Shown: in pieces, positions 18,161-25,620 of the stretch
Position numbering within the stretch: the stretch's first letter is position 1
How the letters are laid out: every line of letters begins with the position of its first letter
Assembly (NCBI RefSeq): GCF_900156515.1
Contig: NZ_FTNU01000021.1
Location: 1 to 34,327, forward strand
Source of the DNA: Moraxella cuniculi DSM 21768
Lineage (GTDB): Bacteria; Pseudomonadota; Gammaproteobacteria; Pseudomonadales; Moraxellaceae
DNA length: 34,327 nucleotides
Reading direction: 5' to 3'
The notes under the pieces: model-generated
Database searches by the model: none
Seen by the model: the letters and a program-made list of their open reading frames with translations, nothing else
Told to the model about the DNA's origin: nothing
Position numbers and translations under genes: made by a program

Positions 18161-18769
18161 TTACTTACATTTAATATCGTGCTTTCCGCTATTATCGGCT
18201 GGTTTTGTGGGATTACCATCAATGTCTACTTCTCCCAGATGTTTACCTTGCAAATCTGATACTTCAAATCTACCATGTTGAGTATCAAAATAATAATATT
18301 TGTCTTTTCCATTAAAATAAACATCTCTATCATTTATTTTTGTTAATTTATTGTCTTTTATCCAATTATTTCTTTTAGCTATTTTTGTCAATTTACCTTT
18401 TGCCTTATTGTATTTTTCGGCAGGGTTTATTTTTGAAAAACGCTCTTCCCATTGTGCGGCTGTTTCAGGTTTTGCATTCAACCCCCACGGATCCACCCAC
18501 CCAATCGGATTAGGTGCATACTGGAACGTATTTAATCCACCAAGTAACCCAATCGGGTCTCGTTGGATAAACATTCCCACATCACTATCATAGTATCTAA
18601 ATCTATTATAGTGTAGTCCAGTCTCTACATCACAAAACTGACCTTGAAAGCGGATAGGCTGTAAATCACTCTCTATTATAGCACAACCATTTAAGAATTG
18701 CTCTTTATAAAAGTGATTATATCGTCCGCCCCAAGCAAACTCATAATTACACCAAACAACTTCGCCCAA
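18161..18769 (-). CDS. Orphan Rhs cassette: colicin E3-type ribonuclease tip
   Basis: The core arm extends past the nominal GTG start to about 18845 (IYRHCNNHLGTPQELTNELG), so this is a promoterless 3' cassette rather than an independent gene. After RDPIGLLGGLNTF and VDPWGL comes a tip of about 100 aa rich in Lys. Its end reads DVYFNGKDKYYYFDTQHGRF, then EVSDLQGKHLGEVDIDGNPT. Colicin E3's catalytic domain has WDSQHGELE and HLGSFDPKTG in the same order, with catalytic Asp, His and Glu at identical spacing (D-x-x-H-x-x-x-E). This predicts cleavage of 16S rRNA in the ribosomal decoding centre. The active-site residues are intact, so the tip would be toxic if joined to the full Rhs. Immunity gene follows at 17804-18127. 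Confidence 0.7.
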   Translation of the reverse strand: MGEVVWCNYEFAWGGRYNHFYKEQFLNGCAIIESDLQPIRFQGQFCDVETGLHYNRFRYYDSDVGMFIQRDPIGLLGGLNTFQYAPNPIGWVDPWGLNAKPETAAQWEERFSKINPAEKYNKAKGKLTKIAKRNNWIKDNKLTKINDRDVYFNGKDKYYYFDTQHGRFEVSDLQGKHLGEVDIDGNPTKPADNSGKHDIKCK

Positions 18770-18982
18770 CTCGTTGGTGAGTTCTTGTGGTGTGCCTAGA
18801 TGATTGTTGCAGTGGCGATAAATATAAATGCCAATTTGTGATTGATATTCTAGTTATTTTTATATCATGAGCTAAGTTTATAAAATTCAAGTTCTTGAAA
18901 TTTCTTGGCTTCAGTTATATTTGGTTATTCCAATAAGTGCGACTGTTGCTTAATTACTCTAAAGACTAGAATAAAGCTATAT

Positions 18983-19390
18983 TTAGCTCAAGTAATTTAC
19001 AGAACAATTTTCAAAATATGACAAACATTTTTCATGATAATACTCTATTGCCCAGTTAGCACCAAATATCCAAAAATCCCAATCTTCATTTGCAATATCA
19101 TCTAAATGTTTTAAAGCAATACTAACTTTACATTGTATGGAATATTTATTAGAATCTGACCAAAATATCTCAATAAATTCTTCTTCGTTTTTTTTATTTA
19201 AAAACTCTCTAACACTATCAATCATTTGGTTGAATTGAATATTTTGAAAGTAAACTGTAGTATTTTGTGAACCTTTATCTATTACACCATAAGGCAACAC
19301 CTTCAATCCATAAGAATGGATTTTGTATTCTAAGTCAGTGTTTAAAAATGAGATATTATTTAAACTGAGTGTAAATTTTGGTTTAATCAT
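18983..19390 (-). CDS. Immunity protein of the 19.4-kb cassette
   Basis: This 135-aa soluble protein has an ATG that overlaps the toxin stop (ATGA), so translation is coupled. It contains NEDWDFWIFGANWAIEYYHE, Trp- and acid-rich, and no membrane segment. I do not recognise the family; the role is inferred from position alone. The 142 bases between its end (18983) and the next cassette arm (about 18845) contain only an imperfect palindrome around TTCAAGTTCTTGAA. Confidence 0.5.
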   Translation of the reverse strand: MIKPKFTLSLNNISFLNTDLEYKIHSYGLKVLPYGVIDKGSQNTTVYFQNIQFNQMIDSVREFLNKKNEEEFIEIFWSDSNKYSIQCKVSIALKHLDDIANEDWDFWIFGANWAIEYYHEKCLSYFENCSVNYLS

Positions 19391-19833
19391 GTATTTTTCC
19401 TTAATAATTTACCAAACAAATTTTCATCACCCTTAAATATGTACGCCTCCTTGATTGCTGAATCACCTTTACCAACTTCAAGGTTGATATGCGTTCCTTT
19501 TTTAGGGTCATAGTCCAATCGATACCTTGCAAAACCTCCATTTTTTGTATTGCCAGAGAAGCCAACATTTCTGTTTTTTCCTAGTCCCAGTCTTCCAACA
19601 TGAGTACTTCTTGAAATCCAATCAAAACCAAGTTCATCTAGCCTTTTTATTGCTTTATTTCTAGCATCTTCAAATGAATTTGTCTTAATTTCAATCTCTT
19701 TTTTTGTTGTTTCAGTACATTTCTTCTTCGCCAACCCCCACGGATCCACCCAATGTATCGGATTATCCGCATAAGCAAATACATTATTCCCACCCAACAG
19801 CCCAATCGGATCTCTTTGGATAAACATCCCCAC
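19387..19833 (-). CDS. Orphan Rhs cassette: unknown toxin tip (RLDYDPKKGTHIN type)
   Basis: The arm continues 5' of the nominal GTG to about 20070 (HNNHLGTPQELTDDDGNVIW) without any start codon. Following IQRDPIGLLGGNNVF and VDPWGLAKKK is a tip of about 110 aa. It carries DELGFDWISRSTHVGRLGLG, ARYRLDYDPKKGTHINLEVG and KEAYIFKGDENLFGKLL. The conserved His and Arg/Asp segments suggest an enzyme, perhaps a nuclease, but I cannot name the family. It is intact and directly coupled to its immunity gene at 18983-19390. Confidence 0.6.
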   Translation of the reverse strand: MGMFIQRDPIGLLGGNNVFAYADNPIHWVDPWGLAKKKCTETTKKEIEIKTNSFEDARNKAIKRLDELGFDWISRSTHVGRLGLGKNRNVGFSGNTKNGGFARYRLDYDPKKGTHINLEVGKGDSAIKEAYIFKGDENLFGKLLRKNT

Positions 19834-20056
19834 ATCACTATCATAATAGCGAAATCTATTGTAATGCAGTCCTGTCTCAATGTCTAGGCTTTGACCTTGG
19901 AATTTGATGGGTTGGAGTTCATAATCTTTAATGGTTATGTCATTTAAAGACTGTTCTTTATAATAATTTTGATAAGTGCCACCCCAAGCAAACTCATAAT
20001 TTGCCCAGATGACATTACCATCATCGTCTGTAAGTTCTTGAGGTGTGCCTAGGTGA

Positions 20057-20094
20057 TTGTTGTGATAGGGACAGAATTAAGGAAATAAAAAAGT
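20057..20094 (-). repeat. Cassette junction motif, copy 1
   Basis: On the minus strand ACTTTTTTAT, a short gap, CCTTAATTCT and CTATCACAACAAT lead straight into the Rhs arm. The same order occurs at 21271-21312, at exactly the same core position. It marks a common recombination breakpoint including the terminator's T run. Confidence 0.6.
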
Positions 20095-20121
20095 TGGGTT
20101 TTGCTATTACTCAACCCAACT
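20086..20121 (-). terminator. Rho-independent terminator between cassettes
   Basis: On the minus strand AGTTGGGTT pairs with AACCCAACT (20113-20121 with 20092-20100), followed by TTTTTTATTT. It closes the Imm22-like gene just before the next cassette arm, confirming that cassettes are separate units and not read through. Confidence 0.75.
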
Positions 20122-20141
20122 CTACTGAGCTAGCCTACAAG

Positions 20142-20519
20142 CTAATCTTCAAAATTACCGATAAAAGTCAAATCATTATATAATTTATCAATACCATCTG
20201 GCAAAAATTCATAATTACAATAATAATACAATCGATTGCCACTATTGATACCCAATCTTTTAGATTGTTCAATAATTTTTTTATCTGTTTCTAGGGACTG
20301 TGTACCAGCCTCTGCAACTAGGTCATCTATTGAGACAATCTCATTATTTTCAGTAGAATAGTAACCAAAAAAATCAATATCTATATAACCTATTTCTTTT
20401 TCAATTTGGCTTTTTCCTTTGGATTTCTCAACACCGACTGTGTACTTTAGCCATTCATCTATTGGTTTATTGGAAAAACCCGCCCAAATAGCAATAGTGC
20501 CTTTTTTAAATTTAATCAT
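20142..20519 (-). CDS. Imm22-like immunity protein
   Basis: I prefer the ATG at 20519 (125 aa), which overlaps the toxin stop as ATGA, to the TTG at 20525. The sequence starts IKFKKGTIAIWAGFSNKPID and includes KEIGYIDIDFFGYYSTEN, resembling Imm22 polymorphic-toxin immunity proteins (W-x-G near the start, an acidic I-D-x-D-F segment in the middle). It is soluble and acidic, and followed by a terminator. Confidence 0.55.
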   Translation of the reverse strand: MIKFKKGTIAIWAGFSNKPIDEWLKYTVGVEKSKGKSQIEKEIGYIDIDFFGYYSTENNEIVSIDDLVAEAGTQSLETDKKIIEQSKRLGINSGNRLYYYCNYEFLPDGIDKLYNDLTFIGNFED

Positions 20520-21229
20520 ATACAACCTCTCTTTGTATGATTTTTTACAAAATCATTAATGATTTGTCTAGCATCTTGTTTTGTTTTTGCATCATCCAAT
20601 TTATCCATAAGCATTTTATGAGCATTGGAACTTGCACGAGTATTAGATACTCCTTTTGTTGGATGTTGACCGTCTAAAAGCTTAGATGGATTCTTTGGGT
20701 CTGGAATATTAATAAAATAAACATCTTTCGTGGGAGTGGAAAGTGCTTTTAATTCTTTGGCTGTAAAACCTAATTCTTTTGCTTTTGCCGCCATTGATAC
20801 AGGAAACCATTCGTGTTTTCCACCACCAGCTCGTAATGCACTGGTTATCTCTTTTTGAGTAACCGAATTATTCATAGCATTTTGGACATCTGCAACAGAT
20901 GCATTATCAAACCATTTATTAAATCCTTTTCTACCCCATAAAGTAGCTAATCCAAATGGGTCTATGAACAATATCGGATTCGGAGCATACTGGAATGTAT
21001 TTAATCCACCAAGTAAACCAATCGGGTCTCTTTGGATAAACATCCCAACATCACTATCGTAGTATCTAAATCTATTATAGTGCAGTCCTGTCTCTACATC
21101 ATAAAACTGACCTTGAAATCTAATGGGCTGTAAATCACTCTCAATTATAACACAATTATTTAAAGACTGCTCTTTGTAGAAGTGATTATATCGCCCACCC
21201 CAAGCATATTCATAATTACACCATACCAC
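20516..21229 (-). CDS. Orphan Rhs cassette: histidine-rich toxin tip
   Basis: The arm begins near 21287 (YHYHNNHLGTPQELTDNDG) and carries RDPIGLLGGLNTF and PILFIDPFGL. The tip of about 130 aa contains ITSALRAGGGKHEWFPVSMA, then AKELGFTAKELKALSTPT, then LLDGQHPTKGVSN and NAHKMLMDKL. Three spaced His-containing motifs (HEW, QHP, NAH) suggest a metal-dependent nuclease, but I cannot assign the family. It is intact and coupled to an Imm22-like gene. Confidence 0.6.
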   Translation of the reverse strand: MVWCNYEYAWGGRYNHFYKEQSLNNCVIIESDLQPIRFQGQFYDVETGLHYNRFRYYDSDVGMFIQRDPIGLLGGLNTFQYAPNPILFIDPFGLATLWGRKGFNKWFDNASVADVQNAMNNSVTQKEITSALRAGGGKHEWFPVSMAAKAKELGFTAKELKALSTPTKDVYFINIPDPKNPSKLLDGQHPTKGVSNTRASSNAHKMLMDKLDDAKTKQDARQIINDFVKNHTKRGCI

Positions 21230-21270
21230 ATTGCCATCATTGTCTGTGAGTTCTTGCGGTGTTCCTAAAT

Positions 21271-21312
21271 GGTTGTTATGATAGTGATAGAATTAAGGGA
21301 GTAAAAAAGTAG
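21271..21312 (-). repeat. Cassette junction motif, copy 2
   Basis: The minus strand reads ACTTTTTTACTCCCTTAATT, then CTATCACTATCATAACAACC, matching copy 1 apart from scattered substitutions. The stem in front of the T run is degraded compared with the terminator at 20086-20121, suggesting a decayed version of the same terminator. Confidence 0.55.
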
Positions 21313-21346
21313 GTTTTTTTGCTTTACTTATCTCAATCTAAATTTG

Positions 21347-21718
21347 CTATAATGAACTACTATAACTTTGAGCAATAATTTGATAAACATATGTATAAGT
21401 AGAAAAAATATAATGAGAAAATCCGTGTAGTTTGTTCTCTAAAATATAATTTGAATCTTCAAGCAACATAAAATTTGAGCTCATTTTAGCATCAAGATTA
21501 CTAATTTCAATATTGACACAATCAAACATTTGAATATTTTTAAAACATAATTCAAACGGAGTAATAGTTCCAACCTCATTTTTTTTTATTAAATTTGTGT
21601 AAACGGTACCTTTGAATAACAATTCATTTCTTTTAGTTAAATGTAGCACATTATTAATCAATATGGCATCTCTATCTTGAATATCACTAAAAATATGAGA
21701 AGTTTTAACAAGTTTCAT
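21347..21718 (-). CDS. Immunity protein of the 21.7-kb cassette
   Basis: A 123-aa soluble protein starting 3 bases after the toxin stop. Tyr/Ser-rich C-terminus (SHYIFSTYTYVYQIIAQSY) and a central TPFELCFKNIQMFDCVNIEI strand region. No family recognised; role inferred from its place in the array. Confidence 0.5.
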   Translation of the reverse strand: MKLVKTSHIFSDIQDRDAILINNVLHLTKRNELLFKGTVYTNLIKKNEVGTITPFELCFKNIQMFDCVNIEISNLDAKMSSNFMLLEDSNYILENKLHGFSHYIFSTYTYVYQIIAQSYSSSL

Positions 21719-21721
21719 AAT

Positions 21722-22822
21722 CTAACACCTTTTTGTTGGTAATTTGCCACCATTTTTGGTTGAAAATCTTTTTTCTAGATTTATGTCTGGCACATCTTTT
21801 GGCTTTACAAATTTTATGTTTATTTTTGAACCAGCTTCTTTTGCTGCTAGCAGTCTTCTATTATCTAGGCTATATATACCATAAGGGTTCGCACCTTGAG
21901 AAAGCAATTTTGTTTGTATACTGCTAGGTAAATCTTGAAATTTTATAACTCTTATGGGATTAACGCCTTGATAATAATTTGGATTATTGGACATTGCGTG
22001 GGTTAATGAGTTTAGTTTATTGCCATTATCAAAGACAGTTGATACACTATCTTGTGAAAATTGCACCACCTTAGCATTAACTGTTTTCAACCCCCACGGA
22101 TCCACCCAATGTATCGGATTCGGAGCATACTGGAACGTATTTAACCCACCAAGTAAACCGATCGGATCACGGCTAATAAACATCCCCACATCACTATCAT
22201 AGTATCTAAATCTATTGTAGTGTAGTGATGTTTCAGTATCAAAGAATTGACCTTGGAATTTTATCGGTTGTAAGTAGTCTTTGTCAATAGGGATGTTATT
22301 TAAAGACTGTTCTTTATAATAACTTTGATAAGTGCCACCCCACGCCCATTCATAATTCACCCAAACAACATTCCCACAGTCATCAGTTAATTCTTGTGGT
22401 GTACCTAGATGATTATTATGATAATGATAGACTTTGATTTGACTGGTATCTTGTCTATTCTGTACCAGTCTTGATACAGGCTCAAAGCTTTGGTCATAAA
22501 CCGTCGTAAACACAAAGTCATCTGTGTATTCTTGTATCTGTCTATTACCCTCCCACAGCATTAGGGTGGTTTGGTTTTGGGTTTTGTCTGTTTTTCTTAG
22601 GTGTAGTAAAGTGGTTGGGTATTTAACGAGCTTGCCTTGTTGGTTTAACTTGTTTAAGGTTTCAACCTTTGAGTTTTTGGCAATGCGTCTGCCAAACGCA
22701 TCGTAATGGTATTGGGTCGTTGTTTTGGTAATTTGCAAACCCACATCTTTAACAACAACAGTCTTAGACAGCTCATTGTTTGGGTTATAAAAGAATTGTA
22801 GCGATTTTTTATAACCAATCAA
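21722..22822 (-). CDS. Orphan Rhs cassette: possible ParB-like toxin tip
   Basis: This is the longest arm of the array: homology runs from about 22975 (PKTRHPTKLISQNKEIAYTY) through FGRRIAKNSK, YHYHNNHLGTPQELTDDCG and ISRDPIGLLGG to VDPWGL. The nominal ATG at 22822 is inside the core. The tip (about 125 aa) has VNAKVVQFSQDSVSTVFDNG, PNYYQGVNPIRVIKFQD and ANPYGIYSLDNRRLLAAKEA. The last resembles the D-G/N-x-R-R/L segment of ParB/sulfiredoxin-fold domains, some of which serve as toxins. That fold call is weak. Immunity gene follows at 21347-21718. Confidence 0.6.
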   Translation of the reverse strand: MIGYKKSLQFFYNPNNELSKTVVVKDVGLQITKTTTQYHYDAFGRRIAKNSKVETLNKLNQQGKLVKYPTTLLHLRKTDKTQNQTTLMLWEGNRQIQEYTDDFVFTTVYDQSFEPVSRLVQNRQDTSQIKVYHYHNNHLGTPQELTDDCGNVVWVNYEWAWGGTYQSYYKEQSLNNIPIDKDYLQPIKFQGQFFDTETSLHYNRFRYYDSDVGMFISRDPIGLLGGLNTFQYAPNPIHWVDPWGLKTVNAKVVQFSQDSVSTVFDNGNKLNSLTHAMSNNPNYYQGVNPIRVIKFQDLPSSIQTKLLSQGANPYGIYSLDNRRLLAAKEAGSKINIKFVKPKDVPDINLEKRFSTKNGGKLPTKRC

Positions 22823-23014
22823 GCTGTTGTCTGATTGGTAAAGTGTTTCACCTGTTTTAGGATTTAATGGGGTTTCTGTCTTGGTCTTGATATTACCGTG
22901 ATGGTCATAGGTATAAGCGATCTCTTTGTTTTGGGAGATGAGTTTGGTTGGGTGACGGGTTTTGGGGTAAAAAGAAAAGTGTGTGATATAGACTCTAAAA
23001 ACTAATATTAATTT

Positions 23015-23233
23015 TTATTTTTCCCACCAACGCTCTCGAAACTCTTTGGGTTTTTTGTATTCGTAAATGGCAATCACACCAAGTAATCCCGCTAGATCAT
23101 CTGCTACAAAATCCCACCCATCTTTTTCTGCCCAAAAAGAACCGTTATCATCAATCCAAAACTGATAACCTTTATTAGTGATTGTTTTTATCATCAATGG
23201 GTAGTTTCTGAAACTATCTGTTAAATGCATCAT
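23015..23233 (-). CDS. Second, paralogous immunity-like protein
   Basis: A 72-aa protein overlapping the preceding gene by 4 bases (ATGA). It contains ITNKGYQFWIDDNGSFWAEK and FVADDLAGLLGVIAIYEYK, matching in order the KGY...ADFPTALLGLILI pattern of the neighbour upstream. The two look like a tandem duplication that diverged. It may widen the immunity range or be a decaying spare copy. Confidence 0.55.
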   Translation of the reverse strand: MMHLTDSFRNYPLMIKTITNKGYQFWIDDNGSFWAEKDGWDFVADDLAGLLGVIAIYEYKKPKEFRERWWEK

Positions 23234-23526
23234 ATTTTTTTCATCTTATAAATTGGGGTGTATGCAGGGCGAGAGAATTTTAATAAATCTTTGATTTCAG
23301 AATAAGTCAACAATTCAAAATATTCATTAGAGTCTCTATCTGGATAAGTTTCTTTGATAAGAATAAGTCCAAGTAATGCTGTTGGAAAATCCGCTCTGAA
23401 TTTCCATACACCATCTGTTGCAACATAGATTTCAATATTGGGTAAAAATTCTACAGAATAGCCTTTTTCTTTTATAATACTTAAAGCCAATTCACCAATT
23501 TCATAACGATCATATAAACAAGCCAT
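23230..23526 (-). CDS. Immunity protein for the ART-like toxin
   Basis: A 98-aa protein starting 4 bases after the toxin stop. Core segment IKEKGYSVEFLPNIEIYVAT followed by FRADFPTALLGLILIKETY. Soluble, no known family name that I can give. It has a 72-aa paralogue directly downstream, an arrangement often seen in polymorphic toxin loci with duplicated immunity genes. Confidence 0.55.
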   Translation of the reverse strand: MACLYDRYEIGELALSIIKEKGYSVEFLPNIEIYVATDGVWKFRADFPTALLGLILIKETYPDRDSNEYFELLTYSEIKDLLKFSRPAYTPIYKMKKI

Positions 23527-23530
23527 AATT

Positions 23531-23995
23531 TTAATCCACTTTTATTATGGCACCATAAGGAATGCCATTACTAAATAGAACTTCTTCTGCTATTTTTGCA
23601 TTTGCATGTGCCTTTGTATCGCGCTTAGTTGCTTGCAAGACATTTTTGTGAGCAATAAATCCAGAGCCAAGCTCTTGGGCTAGTGTTGCATTAATTTCAG
23701 CGACACCATGTCCAGAATCAAATCTATCTGTAGCCCCTTTTGTTTCTGCGGCAGAAATTAGTTTGGTATTTTTTCCCTGAACATGAGATAAAATACAACC
23801 ACTATCTCCTTTTGGTTCCAAATCAAGCCCTTGATCATATCTTATTCTATCATCAGCAGATAAGGCTCTGTAGACAATAACATCTTTTTTCTTCTTCGCC
23901 AACCCCCACGGATCCACCCACCCCACAGGATTCGGAGCATAAGCAAAGACATTCACCCCACCCAAAAGCCCAATCGGGTCTCTTTGGATAAACAT
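23531..23995 (-). CDS. Orphan Rhs cassette: ADP-ribosyltransferase-like toxin tip
   Basis: The short arm begins at about 24110 (DILEHELQPIKFQGQFYDVE), directly abutting the stop of the immunity gene of the cassette upstream. After RDPIGLLGGVNVF and VDPWGLAKKKK the tip of about 120 aa reads VIVYRALSADDRIRYDQGLD, then CILSHVQGKNTKLISAAETK, then FDSGHGVAEI. Arg in VYRAL, the STS-like ISAAET and a later Glu match the R-S-E layout of Arg-type ADP-ribosyltransferase folds. That would modify a host protein using NAD. The assignment is by pattern only. Two immunity-like genes follow. Confidence 0.55.
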   Translation of the reverse strand: MFIQRDPIGLLGGVNVFAYAPNPVGWVDPWGLAKKKKDVIVYRALSADDRIRYDQGLDLEPKGDSGCILSHVQGKNTKLISAAETKGATDRFDSGHGVAEINATLAQELGSGFIAHKNVLQATKRDTKAHANAKIAEEVLFSNGIPYGAIIKVD

Positions 23996-24110
23996 CCCAA
24001 CATCACTATCATAATAACGGAAACGGTTATAATGTAAACCTGTCTCTACATCATAAAACTGGCCTTGGAATTTGATGGGTTGGAGTTCGTGTTCTAGTAT
24101 ATCACAACGG

Positions 24111-24584
24111 TTATTTAGCTAGTTGTGTTTTTTTAAAAGCAAAGAAATAAATAAAATCAACAAAATTCCATTGTGTTTTTTCTATGATTGGGGGGCTAAT
24201 GTTTGTATCATAATAATAAATATGATGACAATCATTTAACAGAAAACCATAATAACCACCAACACCATCACTAGATATGGGCAAAAAATTATCTTTTGGC
24301 CTTATTCCATAGGAATTCTTAAAAATAAAATACTCACTATTTTTATTAAGAGAAAATAACTCTAAAAAACCAAAATTTCCACCCCCAAACTTCTCCTGAA
24401 ATATTTGAAAATCTTTTGGTATTTCAAATCCAACTTCCTCTTTTATTTGAATAATATCACTTTCATTAACGATAGGTTCATTTTCTCTAAATAAAAAATA
24501 TTTAGGATTGACAATCATTTCATTTTCAATAAATAAAATCAAATCTTCTATGCTACTATTTGTCATAAACTTTCTCTCAGTCAT
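24111..24584 (-). CDS. SUKH (SMI1/KNR4) family immunity protein
   Basis: This is a 157-aa protein whose ATG at 24584 overlaps the toxin frame by 8 bases; a second ATG lies six codons in. Residues 44-73 (IIQIKEEVGFEIPKDFQIFQ then EKFGGGNFGF) are the classic SMI1/KNR4 signature: E-x-x-x-G-x-x-x-P-x-D-F and a GGG turn. SUKH proteins neutralise many nuclease toxins, especially HNH types, in agreement with the tip upstream. The stop is at the very junction with the next cassette arm. Confidence 0.75.
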   Translation of the reverse strand: MTERKFMTNSSIEDLILFIENEMIVNPKYFLFRENEPIVNESDIIQIKEEVGFEIPKDFQIFQEKFGGGNFGFLELFSLNKNSEYFIFKNSYGIRPKDNFLPISSDGVGGYYGFLLNDCHHIYYYDTNISPPIIEKTQWNFVDFIYFFAFKKTQLAK

Positions 24585-25425
24585 ATATTAAATGCGGATA
24601 AATATCATCTGCACCTTGCTCTCTCGCTCTGTACCACCAATGTAACTCTTTGTCTTCTTGACGCATTTTTGCTGTTACACCTTGATTAAATTTATTTGGG
24701 TGTAATGCCTTGTTTCCTCTATGTTGGTCTGGTAGAACTTCGTGTATTGCGGAACCTGGCATCTGATGGGCGTGGTGTAAATCGGGGGAACCCAAACCTT
24801 TCGGTGTTCTACCCATCAACCCATTATATATATCTTGTTTACTCCACTCTCCCTGCACTCTGACAGGCGGATCATTAACCCCATAACCAATACCTGTTGT
24901 TGTATCAGGTGTATTTTTTGTAGTTTTGGTATTGTTGGTACAATTCAACCCCAACACATCAACCCAATGTATCGGATTCGGAACATACTGAAATACATTA
25001 TTGCCGCCTAATAATCCTATGGGATCACGGCTAATAAACATCCCCACATCACTATCATAATAGCGAAATCTATTGTAATGCAGTCCTGTCTCAATGTCTA
25101 GGCTTTGACCTTGGAATTTGATGGGTTGGAGTTCATAATCTTTAATGGTTATGTCATTTAAAGACTGCTCTTTATAATAACTTTGATAAGTGCCACCCCA
25201 AGCAAACTCGTAATTACACCAAACAACATTCCCACAGTCATCAGTTAATTCCTGCGGTGTGCCTAGATGATTGTTGTGATAGTGATAAATCTTTAAGTCA
25301 TCACAATCCTTATCACGACTTTGTACAAGTCGTGATACAGGCTCAAAACTGTCTTGGTCATAAACAGTCGTAAAGATTAATTGGTCGGTATATTCTTGGA
25401 TTTGACGATTACCTTCCCACAGCAT
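24577..25425 (-). CDS. Orphan Rhs cassette: HNH/Endo VII-type nuclease tip
   Basis: The Rhs arm extends to about 25564 (FGRRIAKNSKTQTLNKLNQN), beyond the nominal ATG at 25425, and breaks exactly at a hairpin with a DNA uptake sequence. After ISRDPIGLLGGNNVF and VDVLGL comes a tip of about 120 aa. It carries GLGSPDLHHAHQMPGSAIHE, then HRGNKALHPNKFNQGV and ELHWWYRAREQGADDIYPHL. The paired histidines and the H-N-x-x-L-H run are typical of HNH-superfamily polymorphic toxins. It is an intact frame, coupled to a SUKH immunity gene. Confidence 0.65.
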   Translation of the reverse strand: MLWEGNRQIQEYTDQLIFTTVYDQDSFEPVSRLVQSRDKDCDDLKIYHYHNNHLGTPQELTDDCGNVVWCNYEFAWGGTYQSYYKEQSLNDITIKDYELQPIKFQGQSLDIETGLHYNRFRYYDSDVGMFISRDPIGLLGGNNVFQYVPNPIHWVDVLGLNCTNNTKTTKNTPDTTTGIGYGVNDPPVRVQGEWSKQDIYNGLMGRTPKGLGSPDLHHAHQMPGSAIHEVLPDQHRGNKALHPNKFNQGVTAKMRQEDKELHWWYRAREQGADDIYPHLIYD

Positions 25426-25557
25426 TAGCGTGCTTTGGTAGGTTGTTTTGTCTGTTTTTCTTAGGTGTAGTAAAGTGGTTGGGTATTTGACCAGTTTACC
25501 ATTTTGATTGAGTTTGTTTAGGGTTTGTGTTTTGCTGTTCTTAGCAATCCTTCTACC

Positions 25558-25582
25558 AAAGGCAGGTTTTCAGGCTGCCTTT
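25558..25582 (-). repeat. Hairpin containing a Kingella-type DNA uptake sequence
   Basis: The minus strand carries AGGCAGCCTGAA (25569-25580), identical to the AG-kingDUS dialect known from Kingella, inside a hairpin made by AAAGGCAG and CTGCCTTT (25575-25582 with 25558-25565). It lies exactly where the Rhs core homology of the adjoining cassette starts. I see no second copy in the window. Confidence 0.6.
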
Positions 25583-25620
25583 AGGTGTGGGTTGAGGTTT
25601 GAGACAGTCTATGCTGGCTA

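Noticed and set aside
18882-18903. Palindrome around TTCAAGTTCTTGAA as a terminator
   Set aside because: Short, imperfect beyond six bases and without a T tract.
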